A stretch of DNA of 64,000 bases from Cupriavidus sp. WKF15 (lineage in GTDB: Bacteria; Pseudomonadota; Gammaproteobacteria; Burkholderiales; Burkholderiaceae): the NCBI RefSeq assembly GCF_029278605.1, contig NZ_CP119572.1, positions 2,790,001 to 2,854,000 on the forward strand. The letters are read 5' to 3'. Below the pieces are notes generated by a model. That model saw only the letters and a program-made list of their open reading frames with translations. It made no database searches and had not been told where the DNA came from. Both the position numbers and the translations under genes were made by a program. Of the stretch, positions 44,901 to 54,558 are shown one piece after another. Within the stretch, counting starts at the first letter, position 1. Every line of letters starts with the position of its first letter.

Positions 44901-46089
44901 GCAGATCGCGCAAGGCCTGTGCCTTCTCGTTGAGCTGCACGTGGGCCTGCACGGACTGCACCGGCAGTTTGCCAGCATCGATGCGGCCCGCTTCGAGGTT
45001 GCGCACCATGATGTCGCCGGCGACGGTGAGCGGAGCCGCCGCCGGGGCAGGTGCCGCCGGGCCTGAAGCCGGAACCGATGCCGGCGCCGATGCCGGCGCC
45101 GATGCCGGCGCCGATGCCGGCGCCGGCGGCTTCGCCGGCGCACCGGTTGCGTCGACCGGCCGCAGTTCGGCGTGAACCGTCAGGTTCGCCTGCGGCGCCG
45201 ACGGACTGAACAGCCGCGGGTTGATGCGCTCGCCATCGACCAGCAGGTGTGTGAACGGCACCTTGCCGTATGGCGTCACGTCGGCGCTGGCGCGCGCGCG
45301 GATGCGCTCGCCGTTGGCCTCAAGCTCGGCGCGCAACGCCTCGAGCGAACCCTGCGCGCTGGCGCTGACCGTAAAGTCCTCCTTTTGCCAGCTTGCCTCG
45401 AGCAAGGTTTGCACGTTGAGCGCAAACGGGGCCTGCGCCGCGATCTGCGCGTTGGCGGCCAGCTTGCCATAGGGTGTCTCGAGCCGGTCGACACTGAGGC
45501 GATGCCGCAGCCCGTCGGAATGCAGCGCGCCCGCCAGCCCCGTGAAGATCATCGGCTGCGCCGTTGGCGCCGGGCTGGTGCGCAGGGCCAGCCGCTCCAG
45601 CGTCAGCACGTCGATGTCGATGGCCAGCGGCAGTTCGAGCGAAGCCGGCATCTTTGCCGGCGTCGTGCTCGGGGCGGACGGCCCCAGTTGCACGTCCACT
45701 TTGCCGATACGCAGCCACGCCACATGCCAGTGTCGCGGCGACCACGCCATATTCCAGCTGCTGTCGATCCGGTCGAACGTGACGCGCGTTTCGCCGCTCG
45801 CGAACACCACGTCGCGCAGCCGCAGGCCCTGGAACAGCGTGCCGCCCTCATACTTGCCAGACAGCATCCCCGCCGATAGCCGCGTGGCCAGCGCCCACAG
45901 GTGCCGCGTGCCGGCCTCGGAGCGCAGCGCCAGCACGCCGGCGGCAGCCAGCGCCACCAGCAAGGCCAGCAGGCCCGCGGCGATCCACGCCAGCACACGC
46001 CGCCAACGCCGGCGGCGAGGCGGCGGTGCGTCAGGCGGCGGCCCGTCGTTGCCCCGGCCCGGTACGGAAGGCATGTCGGCCAGGCTCAT
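41932..46089 (-). CDS. tamB: TamB, translocation and assembly module inner-membrane subunit
   Basis: 1385 residues, as long as other TamB proteins. One N-terminal signal anchor (VLAWIAAGLLALLVALAAAG at about 32-52) is followed by a very long beta-rich periplasmic region. The C-terminal DUF490/TamB domain (about the last 350 residues) ends close to LTWAFSRRWSLIAKGGSING. TamB spans the periplasm and works with TamA in autotransporter insertion and lipid movement to the outer membrane. Its start overlaps the tamA stop by 1 base (TGATG). A Pro-Ala-Ser repeat lies near residues 321-338. A polar Ser/Ala/Glu tail follows the barrel-like end. Confidence 0.93.
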   Translation of the reverse strand: MSLADMPSVPGRGNDGPPPDAPPPRRRRWRRVLAWIAAGLLALLVALAAAGVLALRSEAGTRHLWALATRLSAGMLSGKYEGGTLFQGLRLRDVVFASGETRVTFDRIDSSWNMAWSPRHWHVAWLRIGKVDVQLGPSAPSTTPAKMPASLELPLAIDIDVLTLERLALRTSPAPTAQPMIFTGLAGALHSDGLRHRLSVDRLETPYGKLAANAQIAAQAPFALNVQTLLEASWQKEDFTVSASAQGSLEALRAELEANGERIRARASADVTPYGKVPFTHLLVDGERINPRLFSPSAPQANLTVHAELRPVDATGAPAKPPAPASAPASAPASAPASVPASGPAAPAPAAAPLTVAGDIMVRNLEAGRIDAGKLPVQSVQAHVQLNEKAQALRDLRIALAGKAEITGSGSLQDGRGAFDLDVRGLNPAALHGSLNEASLSGPLAVRLDRGRQSVALDLSGGELKLFADASMDEETLTLSALRATLGAGTLTADGKLGLKDRQAFEFKGKLAAFDPARLAKVASGRINADFSTTGTLVNEIRAAVDFTVRESEYAGLPMTGAGKIRLAGERLLPSEASLSMAGNQVDLRGSFGARGDRLHVAVDAPQLERLKFGVAGKLKLDADVSGTIKRPEIVGDYSAQALKFGPHSVATASGHAEVRGGLDGTLSVQLAARGYKGPQASLSTLDATLNGTQASHVFDAKAAGTLHQRPLQLALSGQGAWKGPKDGWQGTIRTLEERSTVNVKLAAPAQLMVADQRLRLGATRLLLDRAVLQVDSLDWDHGRIRTQGHLDGMQVGHVLELVETVTGEKPPMRSDLVLDGRWNLTLAETAAGFAEIRRRSGDMSVNAGRGFTLLGLGETSLRADIAGNRITLRGGTVAERIGKVAVDVSAGLVPDQGLLTVGPASTLGGTVRLDVPRLKSLEALSGPQYAFEGKLAAALRLSGTVGAPVLAGTVDGDSIALTMYDLGIRLTDGTVRIVLDQNTVELKQVVFHGGDGKVTATGNVKLGEADPNLTASIVADKLQLFASPERTLILSGNATIGNENRQMVIRGKFRVDRGLFDLPKAGAPVLGDDVVVVRRKDQRELKTAATPAPETKPASKFSPLIEVTVDLGNDFRFRGAGADIELAGQMTVRSEPLSPLKATGTVRVTEGTYEAFGRKLNIERGTLNFNGPIDNPNMFIRAMRRGQEVEAGVEVTGTVRLPRVRLVSEPNVPEEDKLSWLMFGYGAESAAAGQQKQLGGAALGGAALGMIGGKAGKGVVQHFGLDEFSIGPSTAGLNDQQVVSVGKAVTEKLSVGYEQSLTSASNVVKLTWAFSRRWSLIAKGGSINGLSVLFNRRFDNWGILFSGASNRSGTTRSQEDGNPESDSESAAQAASAAAAEPVKR
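45075..45124. repeat. Tandem 12-base repeat in tamB
   Basis: About four copies of CCGATGCCGGCG. On the coding strand they give repeated Pro-Ala-Ser-Ala units near residues 321-338 of TamB. The unit is a multiple of three, so copy-number change would alter linker length without breaking the frame. Confidence 0.85.
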
Positions 46090-47915
46090 CAGAACGCCAC
46101 TCCGAGCGAGATATGCGGACGGAACTGCTTGTCCTGGATGCCGTAGCCGATGTCGAGCTGCACCGGTCCCACCGGGCTGCGCCAGCGCGCGCCGACGCCC
46201 ACGCCATTGAAGATCTTCACCTCGTTGAGCGCGTCAGCGGCCGTGCCGGCGTCCCAGAACACCGCCATGCCCCAGTCGGGCTTGAACCAGTACTGGTACT
46301 CCAGCCCGGTCGTGGCCAGGTACTTGGCCGGCAGCACGCTGGAGCCGCTTGCCGTGCCGATCGACTGGTAGCTGTACCCGCGCACGGAATCGGTACCGCC
46401 GGCGCGGAAGCGCAGCGTGGCCGGGATCTTGCTGGAATCGGCGCTGGTGAGGTTGGCGCCAAGCTCCAGCCGCGCGATGAACAAGTCGCGGTTGCCCACC
46501 GGCACGTACTGGCGGATGCGCCCGTACACGCGGAAGAACGTGGCATCACTGAGCAGCCCCTTGGCCGCCACGCCGAGTTGGGTGTTGATCACGTTGCCGC
46601 GCCGGGGAAAAACGGGATTGTCCACATCGCGCCGCGTCCACGCGAAAGCCGGGACCAGTGCCTTGCTGATCTGCGCGGGCTGGTTCTGCGGCAGCAGGTT
46701 GTCATAGTAGAAGTCCAGCGACAGCGTGATGTCGTACTTCTCGCGCGAGCGCGAGCGCTTCAGGCCGGCACGCCAGCTCGTGGTGTCCGTGTTCTCGAGG
46801 TCGAGGGTGCGTTCGTAGCTGCCATACAAGCTGTTGCGGAACGTGCTCCGATCCGGCGGCATGGCGGTTTCGGCGAACAGGTAGGTGCGTTTTTGCTCGA
46901 TGCTGGCCTGGGAATCGAACACCCAGGCGCGGTTGAACAGGTTGTAGTAGGAATAGCGGCCTCCGACCTGCGCGCCGGTATCGGTCGTGAAGCCGACGCT
47001 GCCGTTGAGCCGATGTTCTGGATACTCGCGCACCTTGACCTCGACCGGCGCGGTAATCACGCCCTCAGGCGGGTTGGCCGCCGGCCCGGCAGGCGGCACC
47101 AGCTCGACCTGCACGTTCGAGAAATAGGGCTGGTTCTGGATCGCGCGCTGCAGCTCGAGCAGCCGCTCCACGCGGTACGGCTCGCCTTCGTTGAGCGGAT
47201 TCACGTTGTAGATGATCTGCGCGGGGTAGCGTCGCGTGCCGCTGACATGCAACGGCCCCAGCAGGTACGCCGGCCCGCTGTCATAGCGCGCCGACAGGTC
47301 CGCGCGCAGTTCGTCGGGCTCGATCAGCGCCCGGGACTGGGCCAGCCGCGCCCCGTAGTAGCTCCGGCTCTGCAGCGCCACCAGCGCATCTTCCTTGGCC
47401 TTGTCCCAGGCTTCCTGCCGGAACGGCTCCCCGGCGGGCAAGCCCCACTTTTTCTGCACCTCGGCCACCTGTTCGGGAGAACGCGTGGCCGCCGGCCCAT
47501 CCACCTTGATATCGACGTTGCGAATGAGCGTGCGCGCGCCGGGGTCGACCATCACGTGCACCACGCGCTTGTCGCCCTCGCCCTCCAGTCGCGTGGTGGT
47601 GACGGGATCGAAATATCCCTCGGTGGAAGCGAATTGCCGCACCTGGTCGCCCACGGTTTCGACCATATAGTCGAACTGGTCGTGAGACAGGTCGGTGCGG
47701 TCCTTGTAGCGGGACAGGTCGAGGTGGTTTTCCAGGATCTCGCGCAAAGGCTTGGGTGCCTCTACCTCGACCTCGTAGGCGGCCTGCGCCGGCAGCAGCC
47801 ACGCCGCCAGCGCAGGCAGGAGCAGCGCGCGCAGGCGCGCGTGCCTCCGGCGCCGCGCATCCGGCCCGATACTCCAGTCTGGGGTGGCCGCCACGCGGGC
47901 CGGTTCGGTCCTCAT
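46089..47915 (-). CDS. tamA: TamA, outer-membrane BamA-family assembly factor
   Basis: 608 residues from the ATG at 47915 (MRTEPARVAATPDWS). The frame is open further upstream but that part is antisense to the DUF3460 and scpA genes. A signal region (LRALLLPALAAWLLPAQA) is followed by three POTRA-like domains (about 50-290) and a 16-strand Omp85 barrel (about 300-608). The barrel holds the conserved VRGY loop motif (AGGTDSVRGYSYQSIG) and ends in SLGVAF, a C-terminal aromatic signal for barrel insertion. It is translationally linked to tamB. Confidence 0.94.
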   Translation of the reverse strand: MRTEPARVAATPDWSIGPDARRRRHARLRALLLPALAAWLLPAQAAYEVEVEAPKPLREILENHLDLSRYKDRTDLSHDQFDYMVETVGDQVRQFASTEGYFDPVTTTRLEGEGDKRVVHVMVDPGARTLIRNVDIKVDGPAATRSPEQVAEVQKKWGLPAGEPFRQEAWDKAKEDALVALQSRSYYGARLAQSRALIEPDELRADLSARYDSGPAYLLGPLHVSGTRRYPAQIIYNVNPLNEGEPYRVERLLELQRAIQNQPYFSNVQVELVPPAGPAANPPEGVITAPVEVKVREYPEHRLNGSVGFTTDTGAQVGGRYSYYNLFNRAWVFDSQASIEQKRTYLFAETAMPPDRSTFRNSLYGSYERTLDLENTDTTSWRAGLKRSRSREKYDITLSLDFYYDNLLPQNQPAQISKALVPAFAWTRRDVDNPVFPRRGNVINTQLGVAAKGLLSDATFFRVYGRIRQYVPVGNRDLFIARLELGANLTSADSSKIPATLRFRAGGTDSVRGYSYQSIGTASGSSVLPAKYLATTGLEYQYWFKPDWGMAVFWDAGTAADALNEVKIFNGVGVGARWRSPVGPVQLDIGYGIQDKQFRPHISLGVAF

Positions 47916-48146
47916 TCGCTGGTGTTGCTCCGACGGGCGGAATGGCGCGTGCGCGCGGCACGCAATGTCGGTATTTGACCACACCCCCGCCCGTGCCCGA
48001 AACCACATACCGCCATAAGCATGCCGGCCGCCAAGCCCTGGCGGCATTCCGGCACCGTGGAACGGACCGTGGCAGGGACCGAATACTGTAAAATCCTGCC
48101 GCACCGTACCTTCTGCCGCCTCGCGGCGCATTACCAGAATCCCACC

Positions 48147-48338
48147 ATGGCCATGTACGAATCGGAAATCACGCAGTTCCTGAAATCGCTGAAGCAGGAA
48201 CGTCCCGCCCTCGAAACCGAGCAGCGCGAAGGCCGCGCCCTGCTGTGGGACAAGGAACCGATCGACCTCGACGAGCGCACCCGCGCCCAGGCTTCGCGTG
48301 TGGCGCAAAAGCCCTACGTCTACTCGTTGGACAACTGA
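48147..48338 (+). CDS. DUF3460 protein
   Basis: 63 residues (MAMYESEITQFLKSLKQERP at the start). A small, charged, cytosolic protein of the DUF3460 family, common in Burkholderiales upstream of scpA and panC. Either of two ATGs (48147 or 48153) could be used. Function unknown. It lies 34 bases before scpA on the same strand. Confidence 0.88.
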   Translation: MAMYESEITQFLKSLKQERPALETEQREGRALLWDKEPIDLDERTRAQASRVAQKPYVYSLDN

Positions 48339-48372
48339 TTCGCTCTGAAGTGGCGGATAACGCACGCCATCC

Positions 48373-49257
48373 ATGAACCCGAGCGATCAGGACAAGCTGC
48401 CGCTTGCCGTGGAACTGCATGCCGCGCCGCCGGCGCAGCCGGGCGGCCCGGCCGATGTGGTTGACGGCATGGCGTTCGCGCGCCTGTATGGCGAACCGCT
48501 GTTCAAGCTGCCGCAGGACCTCTACATCCCGCCCGACGCACTCGAGATCTTCCTGGAGGCGTTCGAGGGCCCGCTGGACCTGCTGCTGTACCTGATCCGC
48601 AAGCAGAACTTCAACGTCCTGGACATCCCGATGTCGCAGGTCACCCGGCAGTACCTCTCGTACATCGAGCAGATCCGCAAGACCAATCTGGAGCTGGCGG
48701 CCGAGTACCTGCTGATGGCGGCGATGCTCATCGAGATCAAGTCGCGCATGCTGCTGCCGGTCAAGAAGGCCGACAGCGACGAGGATGCCGAGGATCCGCG
48801 CGCCGAGCTGGTGCGCCGCCTGCTCGAATACGAGCAGATGAAGCTGGCCGCGCAGCGCCTGGACACCGTGCCGCAGCTGGGCCGCGACTTCCTGCGCTCG
48901 CAGGTTTATATCGAGCAAAGCCTGGCGCCGCGTTTCCCGGACGTGGAAACGATCGACCTGCAGGCAGCGTGGGCCGACGTGCTCAAGCGGGCCAAGCTCA
49001 ACCAGCACCACAAGATCTCGCGTGAAGAACTGTCGGTGCGCGAGCATATGAGCCAGATCCTGCGCCGGCTGCAGCACGCGCGCTTCATGGAATTCACCGA
49101 GCTGTTCGACGACGCCATCCGCTCCGGCAAGGGCGTGCCCGTGGTGGTCGTGAACTTCATCGCCATGCTGGAGCTGTCGCGCGAATCGCTGGTGGAGATC
49201 ACGCAGGCCGAGCCGTTCGCGCCAATTTATGTGCGATTGGCGTACACCCCGACCTGA
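48373..49257 (+). CDS. scpA: Segregation and condensation protein A
   Basis: 294 residues. ScpA is the kleisin that links the SMC heads in the chromosome condensin. The N-terminal kleisin motif is clear (FEGPLDLLLYLIRKQNFNVL), as is the middle IEIKSRMLLPVKKADSDEDA. The C-terminal winged-helix end (VVVNFIAMLELSRESLVEI) matches the SMC-binding domain. A longer N-terminal tail of about 55 residues precedes the family core. scpB is not beside it. In operon-like order with DUF3460 and panC. Confidence 0.94.
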   Translation: MNPSDQDKLPLAVELHAAPPAQPGGPADVVDGMAFARLYGEPLFKLPQDLYIPPDALEIFLEAFEGPLDLLLYLIRKQNFNVLDIPMSQVTRQYLSYIEQIRKTNLELAAEYLLMAAMLIEIKSRMLLPVKKADSDEDAEDPRAELVRRLLEYEQMKLAAQRLDTVPQLGRDFLRSQVYIEQSLAPRFPDVETIDLQAAWADVLKRAKLNQHHKISREELSVREHMSQILRRLQHARFMEFTELFDDAIRSGKGVPVVVVNFIAMLELSRESLVEITQAEPFAPIYVRLAYTPT

Positions 49258-49320
49258 CCTCCCCGCCGCGCCGAGCCCGCCGCGCAGCCACATGTTCTAC
49301 AATCCGCCGACAACCCTTGA

Positions 49321-50256
<936 letters not shown>

Positions 50257-50260
50257 GGGG

Positions 50261-50386
50261 CGAATTTGGGGTGATGGGTTGTCGTGCTTGGCATGCGCCG
50301 CTGTTTCGCCGGCGTCGCCGGCGGGGGGCTTGTGGTGATGATTGGGGCGCCTGCCAAGCACGACAACCCCACCATCCCCCCAAACC
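50261..50386. repeat. Long inverted repeat between panC and the PepSY gene
   Basis: Arms 50276-50299 and 50346-50369 match at 23 of 24 positions as an inverted repeat, around a 46-base GC-rich centre. A weaker match (TTTGGGG and GATG blocks) extends the arms outward by about 15 bases on each side. It lies between two convergent genes. It may be a two-way terminator or a dispersed palindromic repeat. Confidence 0.85.
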
Positions 50387-50388
50387 CC

Positions 50389-51591
50389 TCACACTTCAAG
50401 CCCACGCATCCCCCCGCCCCGCTGGCTCGCCTTAACCACATGGCGCCGGTGCCCGCGCCGGCGCTTCCACCAGATCAGCACGCCCGTGATGGCAAACATC
50501 AGCGGCGCCAGCCCGAATACGGTGATGAACACCCTGCCCGGCACGCCGAAGGCCTCGCCGGTATGCAGCGGGAACAGCCAGTTCAGGAAGGTGTCGCCCG
50601 CCGGCGCATCAGCGGGATCGCGCACGCCGAGCCGCCGGCCGGTATAGGCATCTAGCCACAGGCGCGTGGCGCCGCTGTCCTTGCGCACCTCGCCCGGCTG
50701 GCGCAGGCGCACCTCATAGGCATCGCCCGCCTTGCGCGGGAAGCTGATACGGGTCACGGCGGCATCCGGGTATTCGGCCTGCGCGGCCGCCATCATCCGC
50801 GCCGCGCCCAGCGGCCGCGCGCCGGGCTCGACCGGCGCCGACACGTGCCTCGCCGGCGGCGTCACGGTCATCACGCTGGACACGATCGGCGTGACCCATT
50901 TCGGCAGGTTCAGATACCAGCCCGAGAAGGCGATGATCGCCAGCACCGGCGCGGCAAAAATGCCGCCCGCGCGATGCAGCGTATAGGTGAAGCGCGACCA
51001 CGATCCCCCATGCGTGATGCGGAACGCCTGCAGCACCGAACGCGGCCGCAGCTTCGGCCACCATGCCACGATGCCGAGCAGCACGGTGATCAGCAGCATC
51101 ATGCCACCCACGCCGGTGATGGTCTTGCCGGTCTCGCCGCTGAGCAGGTATCGATGCAGGTGGAACAGCGTCGGCAGCAGTTGCCGGCGCGACAGGCCGG
51201 GCTCGCCCCACACGCGCTCGCCCTTCACCTCGAACGTGACCGGGTCGATCATCACCTGGCGCGAACGCCCTGGCACGGCGCCATCGGGCACCTTGATCGG
51301 GTACCAGGCGACAAAGACGCCATGTTCGTCGACCGGCAGCATCAGCAGGTTGGGCTTGCCGTAGCCGGGACCGGACAGGCGCTCGGTGACCGCCTGCACG
51401 GTATCGGGCGACACCGGCATCGACACCGGCGCCGATGCCACCAGCAGCTCGGGGTTCAGCCACGCGTCGAGCTCGTCGCGCCACGCAATGGTGGTGCCGG
51501 TGAGCCCCATCAGGACGAACAACAGGCCGAAAACCAGGCCGATATACAGGTGCAGCTTGACGATGACGACGCGAAGGCGGCCAGTGACCAT
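50389..51591 (-). CDS. PepSY-domain inner-membrane protein
   Basis: 400 residues from the ATG at 51591 (MVTGRLRVVIVKLHLYIGLV). Four or so membrane helices are visible: LYIGLVFGLLFVLMGLTGT, ITGVGGMMLLITVLLGIVAW, AAPVLAIIAFSGWYLNL and FITVFGLAPLMFAITGVLIW. Between them are periplasmic PepSY-like stretches. His pairs at HLH, HLHR, LHRAG and FPLHTG fit the PepSY-TM family, whose members often act as ferric-siderophore or flavin/heme-linked reductases. No siderophore genes lie nearby, so the role is open. Convergent with panC. Confidence 0.88.
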   Translation of the reverse strand: MVTGRLRVVIVKLHLYIGLVFGLLFVLMGLTGTTIAWRDELDAWLNPELLVASAPVSMPVSPDTVQAVTERLSGPGYGKPNLLMLPVDEHGVFVAWYPIKVPDGAVPGRSRQVMIDPVTFEVKGERVWGEPGLSRRQLLPTLFHLHRYLLSGETGKTITGVGGMMLLITVLLGIVAWWPKLRPRSVLQAFRITHGGSWSRFTYTLHRAGGIFAAPVLAIIAFSGWYLNLPKWVTPIVSSVMTVTPPARHVSAPVEPGARPLGAARMMAAAQAEYPDAAVTRISFPRKAGDAYEVRLRQPGEVRKDSGATRLWLDAYTGRRLGVRDPADAPAGDTFLNWLFPLHTGEAFGVPGRVFITVFGLAPLMFAITGVLIWWKRRRGHRRHVVKASQRGGGMRGLEV

Positions 51592-51764
51592 GGGCGACAG
51601 AAGGGAATGCGAAGGCCGGCGGAAATGGCGCACGATGCATGCCACGGGCCAAGCAATGCAAATGGGAAAGATTCGCAATTCTAACAGGAGGCGGGATGCC
51701 GACAGGTGGCCGCGTGCCGATGCGGCAGAATGAGGCCCCACCCCGCCACTGACCGCCACGATCC

Positions 51765-52319
51765 ATGCCTGTCGCCCTGACGCCCGCCACCTGCGCCGAC
51801 GCCAACCTGGTGGCGGCCCTGCACGCTGAAAGCTGGCGCCGCACTTACGCCGGCTTGCTGCCGCAAGAATACCTGGCACATACCGCACCGGCCGAGCGCC
51901 GTGCGGCCTGGCATGCGCGCTTGTGCAATGGCGCCGAAGCGCCACTCGAAGTGACGCTGGCCCGTGTCGATGGCGAGCCCGCTGGCTTCGCGTGCCTGAT
52001 GCCCAATGCGGAACCTTCCCATGGCATCTACCTGGACAATCTGCACGTGCTGCCGGCCTTCCACGGGCATGGGCTAGGCAAGCGCCTGCTGGCCCACTGC
52101 GCGGCGCGCGTGGCCACAGGCTGGCCGGGCCGCCCGTTGTTCCTGTATGTGCTCGACGCCAACGACCAGGCGCGCGAGTTCTACCGCAGACTGGACAGCC
52201 ACGAATCCGAAAGCTTCGAGGACCCGTTTCCCGGTACGGACATCATCGTGGCGGTCCGGCGGGTGACCTGGAACGACGTCCCGGCGCTGCTCGCACGGCT
52301 GCAGCCGACAACCCGTTAG
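51765..52319 (+). CDS. GNAT-family N-acetyltransferase
   Basis: 184 residues. The GNAT core is visible: [20 protein letters not shown] at the front, [20 protein letters not shown] as the acetyl-CoA-binding segment, and [20 protein letters not shown] as motif B. The substrate is unknown. The stop overlaps the convergent cobQ gene by 4 bases. It is divergent from the PepSY gene with a 173-base gap. Confidence 0.9.
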   Translation: MPVALTPATCADANLVAALHAESWRRTYAGLLPQEYLAHTAPAERRAAWHARLCNGAEAPLEVTLARVDGEPAGFACLMPNAEPSHGIYLDNLHVLPAFHGHGLGKRLLAHCAARVATGWPGRPLFLYVLDANDQAREFYRRLDSHESESFEDPFPGTDIIVAVRRVTWNDVPALLARLQPTTR

Positions 52320-53800
52320 CGGCACAGCGGCGCGAACATGGCGCGCAGGTCGAGATGGCTGGCGACGCTGTCGGCCAGCCGCTCGATCGAAGCCTCGCGC
52401 AGGGCCGCCATGTCGATCCCTTGCGCCCCGTCCAGCCCGGCCCAGCGCAGCAGCGCCTGACAGGCCGCCGGCTCGTCGAACAGGCCGTGCACGTAGGTCG
52501 CCAGCACCTGGCCGTCTTCGGAACAGGCACCATCGGGGCGTGCGGTGCCATCGCCCGCTTCCAGCCATAGCGCCGGGCTGTCGAGCGCCGCACCGGCGCT
52601 GACGCCCATGTGGATTTCGTAGCCGGCGACCGCCGCATCGGCGCCTGCCAGCCGGCCGCTGACGCGGCGAAGCTGCTTGTGCGGCGCAAGCGTGGTCTCA
52701 TAGTCGAGCCAGCCGAAGCCGGCGCTGCTGCCCGCCGGCCCTTCATGCCCGGCGGGATCGTGGATCTGCCGGCCCAGCATCTGCATGCCGCCGCAGATGC
52801 CGATCACCTTGCCGCCATAACGCAGGTGCCGCTGCAGCGCCGGCTCCCAGCCATTGGCACGCAGGAAGTCCAGGTCGGCGCGCACGCTCTTGCTGCCGGG
52901 CAGGATCACGAGGTCCGCCGGCGGCACCGGCATGCCGGGCCCGATAAAGCGCAGGTCCACCTGCGGGTGGGCGCGCAGCGCGTCAAAATCGGTATGGTTC
53001 GAGATGCGCGGCAGCACCGGCACGATCACGCGCAGCAGCGTGTCCGCCGCGCCGAGCTTGGCCGACTGCGTGCCGATGATGGCGTCTTCCGCATCGAGAT
53101 GCAGGCCGTGCAAGTAGGGCAGCACGCCGAATACCGGCTTGCCGGTGCGCGCCTCCAGCCAGTCCAGCCCTGGCTCCAGCAGGCGGATATCGCCGCGGAA
53201 GCGGTTGACGATGAAGCCGGTGACGCGCGCGCGCTCGCTGTCCGACAGGCAATCCAGCGTGCCCACGAGGTGCGCGAAGACACCGCCGCGGTCGATGTCG
53301 GCCACCAGCACGACCGGGCAATCGACGCGCTCGGCAAAACCCATGTTGGCGATGTCGCGGTCGCGCAGGTTGATTTCGGCGGGGCTGCCGGCGCCCTCCA
53401 CCACGACCACGTCATAGGCCTGCGCCAGCCGCGTGTGCGAGGCCAGCACCGCCTTCATGGCCTCGGGCTTGTAGGCGTGATAGGCGCGCGCGTCGAGGTC
53501 GAGCCGGGCCTGGCCGTGGATGATGATCTGCGCGCCGGTGTCGCTGCTGGGCTTGAGCAGCACCGGGTTCATGTCGGTATGCGGCGCCAGCCCGGCGGCC
53601 AGCGCCTGCAGCGCCTGGGCGCGGCCGATCTCGCCGCCGTCGGCCGTCACGGCGCTGTTCAGCGCCATGTTCTGCGGCTTGAATGGCACCACGCGCGTGC
53701 CGGCGCGGGCCAGCACGCGGCACAGGCCCGCGACGATCGTGCTCTTGCCGGCGTCGGAAGTCGTGCCCTGGACCATCAGCGTGCCGCGCAAGGTACCCAT
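52316..53800 (-). CDS. cobQ: Cobyric acid synthase (glutamine-hydrolysing)
   Basis: 494 residues from the ATG at 53800; an in-frame ATG at 53839 would add 13. It amidates four side chains of adenosylcobyrinate a,c-diamide using glutamine and ATP. The N-terminal ATPase half starts with [19 protein letters not shown]. The C-terminal class I amidotransferase half has the nucleophile in [12 protein letters not shown] and the paired His in TYVHGLFD. An AGGGA about 10 bases before 53800 weakly supports that start. Divergent from cobU with 98 bases between the chosen starts. Confidence 0.95.
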   Translation of the reverse strand: MGTLRGTLMVQGTTSDAGKSTIVAGLCRVLARAGTRVVPFKPQNMALNSAVTADGGEIGRAQALQALAAGLAPHTDMNPVLLKPSSDTGAQIIIHGQARLDLDARAYHAYKPEAMKAVLASHTRLAQAYDVVVVEGAGSPAEINLRDRDIANMGFAERVDCPVVLVADIDRGGVFAHLVGTLDCLSDSERARVTGFIVNRFRGDIRLLEPGLDWLEARTGKPVFGVLPYLHGLHLDAEDAIIGTQSAKLGAADTLLRVIVPVLPRISNHTDFDALRAHPQVDLRFIGPGMPVPPADLVILPGSKSVRADLDFLRANGWEPALQRHLRYGGKVIGICGGMQMLGRQIHDPAGHEGPAGSSAGFGWLDYETTLAPHKQLRRVSGRLAGADAAVAGYEIHMGVSAGAALDSPALWLEAGDGTARPDGACSEDGQVLATYVHGLFDEPAACQALLRWAGLDGAQGIDMAALREASIERLADSVASHLDLRAMFAPLCR

Positions 53801-53839
53801 GTCGCCGTTGTCCCTAGTTTCAGAAGCATCACATTGCAT

Positions 53840-53898
53840 AGCGGCCGATTATCTCATCCGTCCGTGCGACGACCGGATGCGACCGCTACAATACCCGG
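53840..53898. promoter_or_regulatory. Divergent promoter region between cobQ and cobU
   Basis: Two -10-like hexamers face opposite ways. TACAAT at 53887-53892 (plus) is only 6 bases before the cobU ATG, and GATAAT on the minus strand (complement of 53848-53853) points toward cobQ. No good -35 boxes. At 59 bases (98 to the chosen cobQ start) the space is too short for a cobalamin riboswitch, and no B12-box-like sequence is seen. Confidence 0.4.
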
Positions 53899-54558
53899 AT
53901 GGAAACACCGGCCACCGATACCGCGTCCGCCACGGCCGCCGAGCCCCGCCGAGCCGCGAACGGCCATGGCCCGCGCCAGCTCACGCTGGTGCTCGGCGGC
54001 GCACGCTCGGGCAAGAGCCATTACGCCGAGCAGCTGGCGACCGACCACGCCACCATCAAGGGCGGGCCGGTCACCTACGTTGCCACTGCGCGCCAGGACC
54101 CGGACCAGACCGACGAAGAGCTGGAGCTGCGCATCGCACTGCACCGCGCACGCCGGCCGGCCGACTGGCAGCTGGTTGAAGAACCGATCCGCCTGGCCGA
54201 TACGCTTTACGCGCATGCACGCCATGACGGCTGCATCCTGGTGGATTGCGTCACGCTGTGGCTCAACAACCTGCTGTTCCCGAAAGACCGCGCGTATCCC
54301 GAGCATGGCGTGATCACGCCGCCGGACGTCTTCACCGAAGAAATCGAAGCGCTGCTCAACGCCCTGCCCACGCTGCCCGGCCACGTGATCCTGGTATCGA
54401 ACGAGATCGGCTTCGGCGTGGTGCCGATGGGCGCGATCACCCGTTTCTATGTCGATGAACTCGGCCGCCTGAACCAGAAGCTGGCTGCGGCCGCCGATTG
54501 CGTGCGGCTGCTGGTCGCCGGCATTCCTGTTCCCGTCAAAGGCCCTGACCCGGCATGA
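53899..54558 (+). CDS. cobU: Adenosylcobinamide kinase / phosphate guanylyltransferase
   Basis: 219 residues. A two-step enzyme that phosphorylates adenosylcobinamide and then adds GMP to make the activated GDP form. The P-loop is LGGARSGKSHYAEQL at about 33-47. Further conserved blocks are GPVTYVATARQDPDQTDEEL, LVDCVTLWLNNLL and VSNEIGFGVVPMGAITRFYV. No ribosome-binding site precedes the ATG, and a -10-like box lies only 6 bases upstream, so it may be made from a leaderless message. Its stop overlaps cbiB by 4 bases. Confidence 0.95.
   Translation: METPATDTASATAAEPRRAANGHGPRQLTLVLGGARSGKSHYAEQLATDHATIKGGPVTYVATARQDPDQTDEELELRIALHRARRPADWQLVEEPIRLADTLYAHARHDGCILVDCVTLWLNNLLFPKDRAYPEHGVITPPDVFTEEIEALLNALPTLPGHVILVSNEIGFGVVPMGAITRFYVDELGRLNQKLAAAADCVRLLVAGIPVPVKGPDPA

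Noticed and set aside
45061..45130. CRISPR-like array in tamB
   Set aside because: The repeats are 12 bases with no spacers between them, they keep the reading frame, and no cas genes are present.
47916..48374. Longer N-terminus for TamA (open frame up to 48374)
   Set aside because: The extra part is antisense to the DUF3460 gene and the start of scpA and lacks a signal peptide; the ATG at 47915 gives a proper signal.
53801..53898. Cobalamin riboswitch between cobQ and cobU
   Set aside because: The gap is too short (about 60-98 bases) for the roughly 200-base element, and no B12-box-like sequence is seen.
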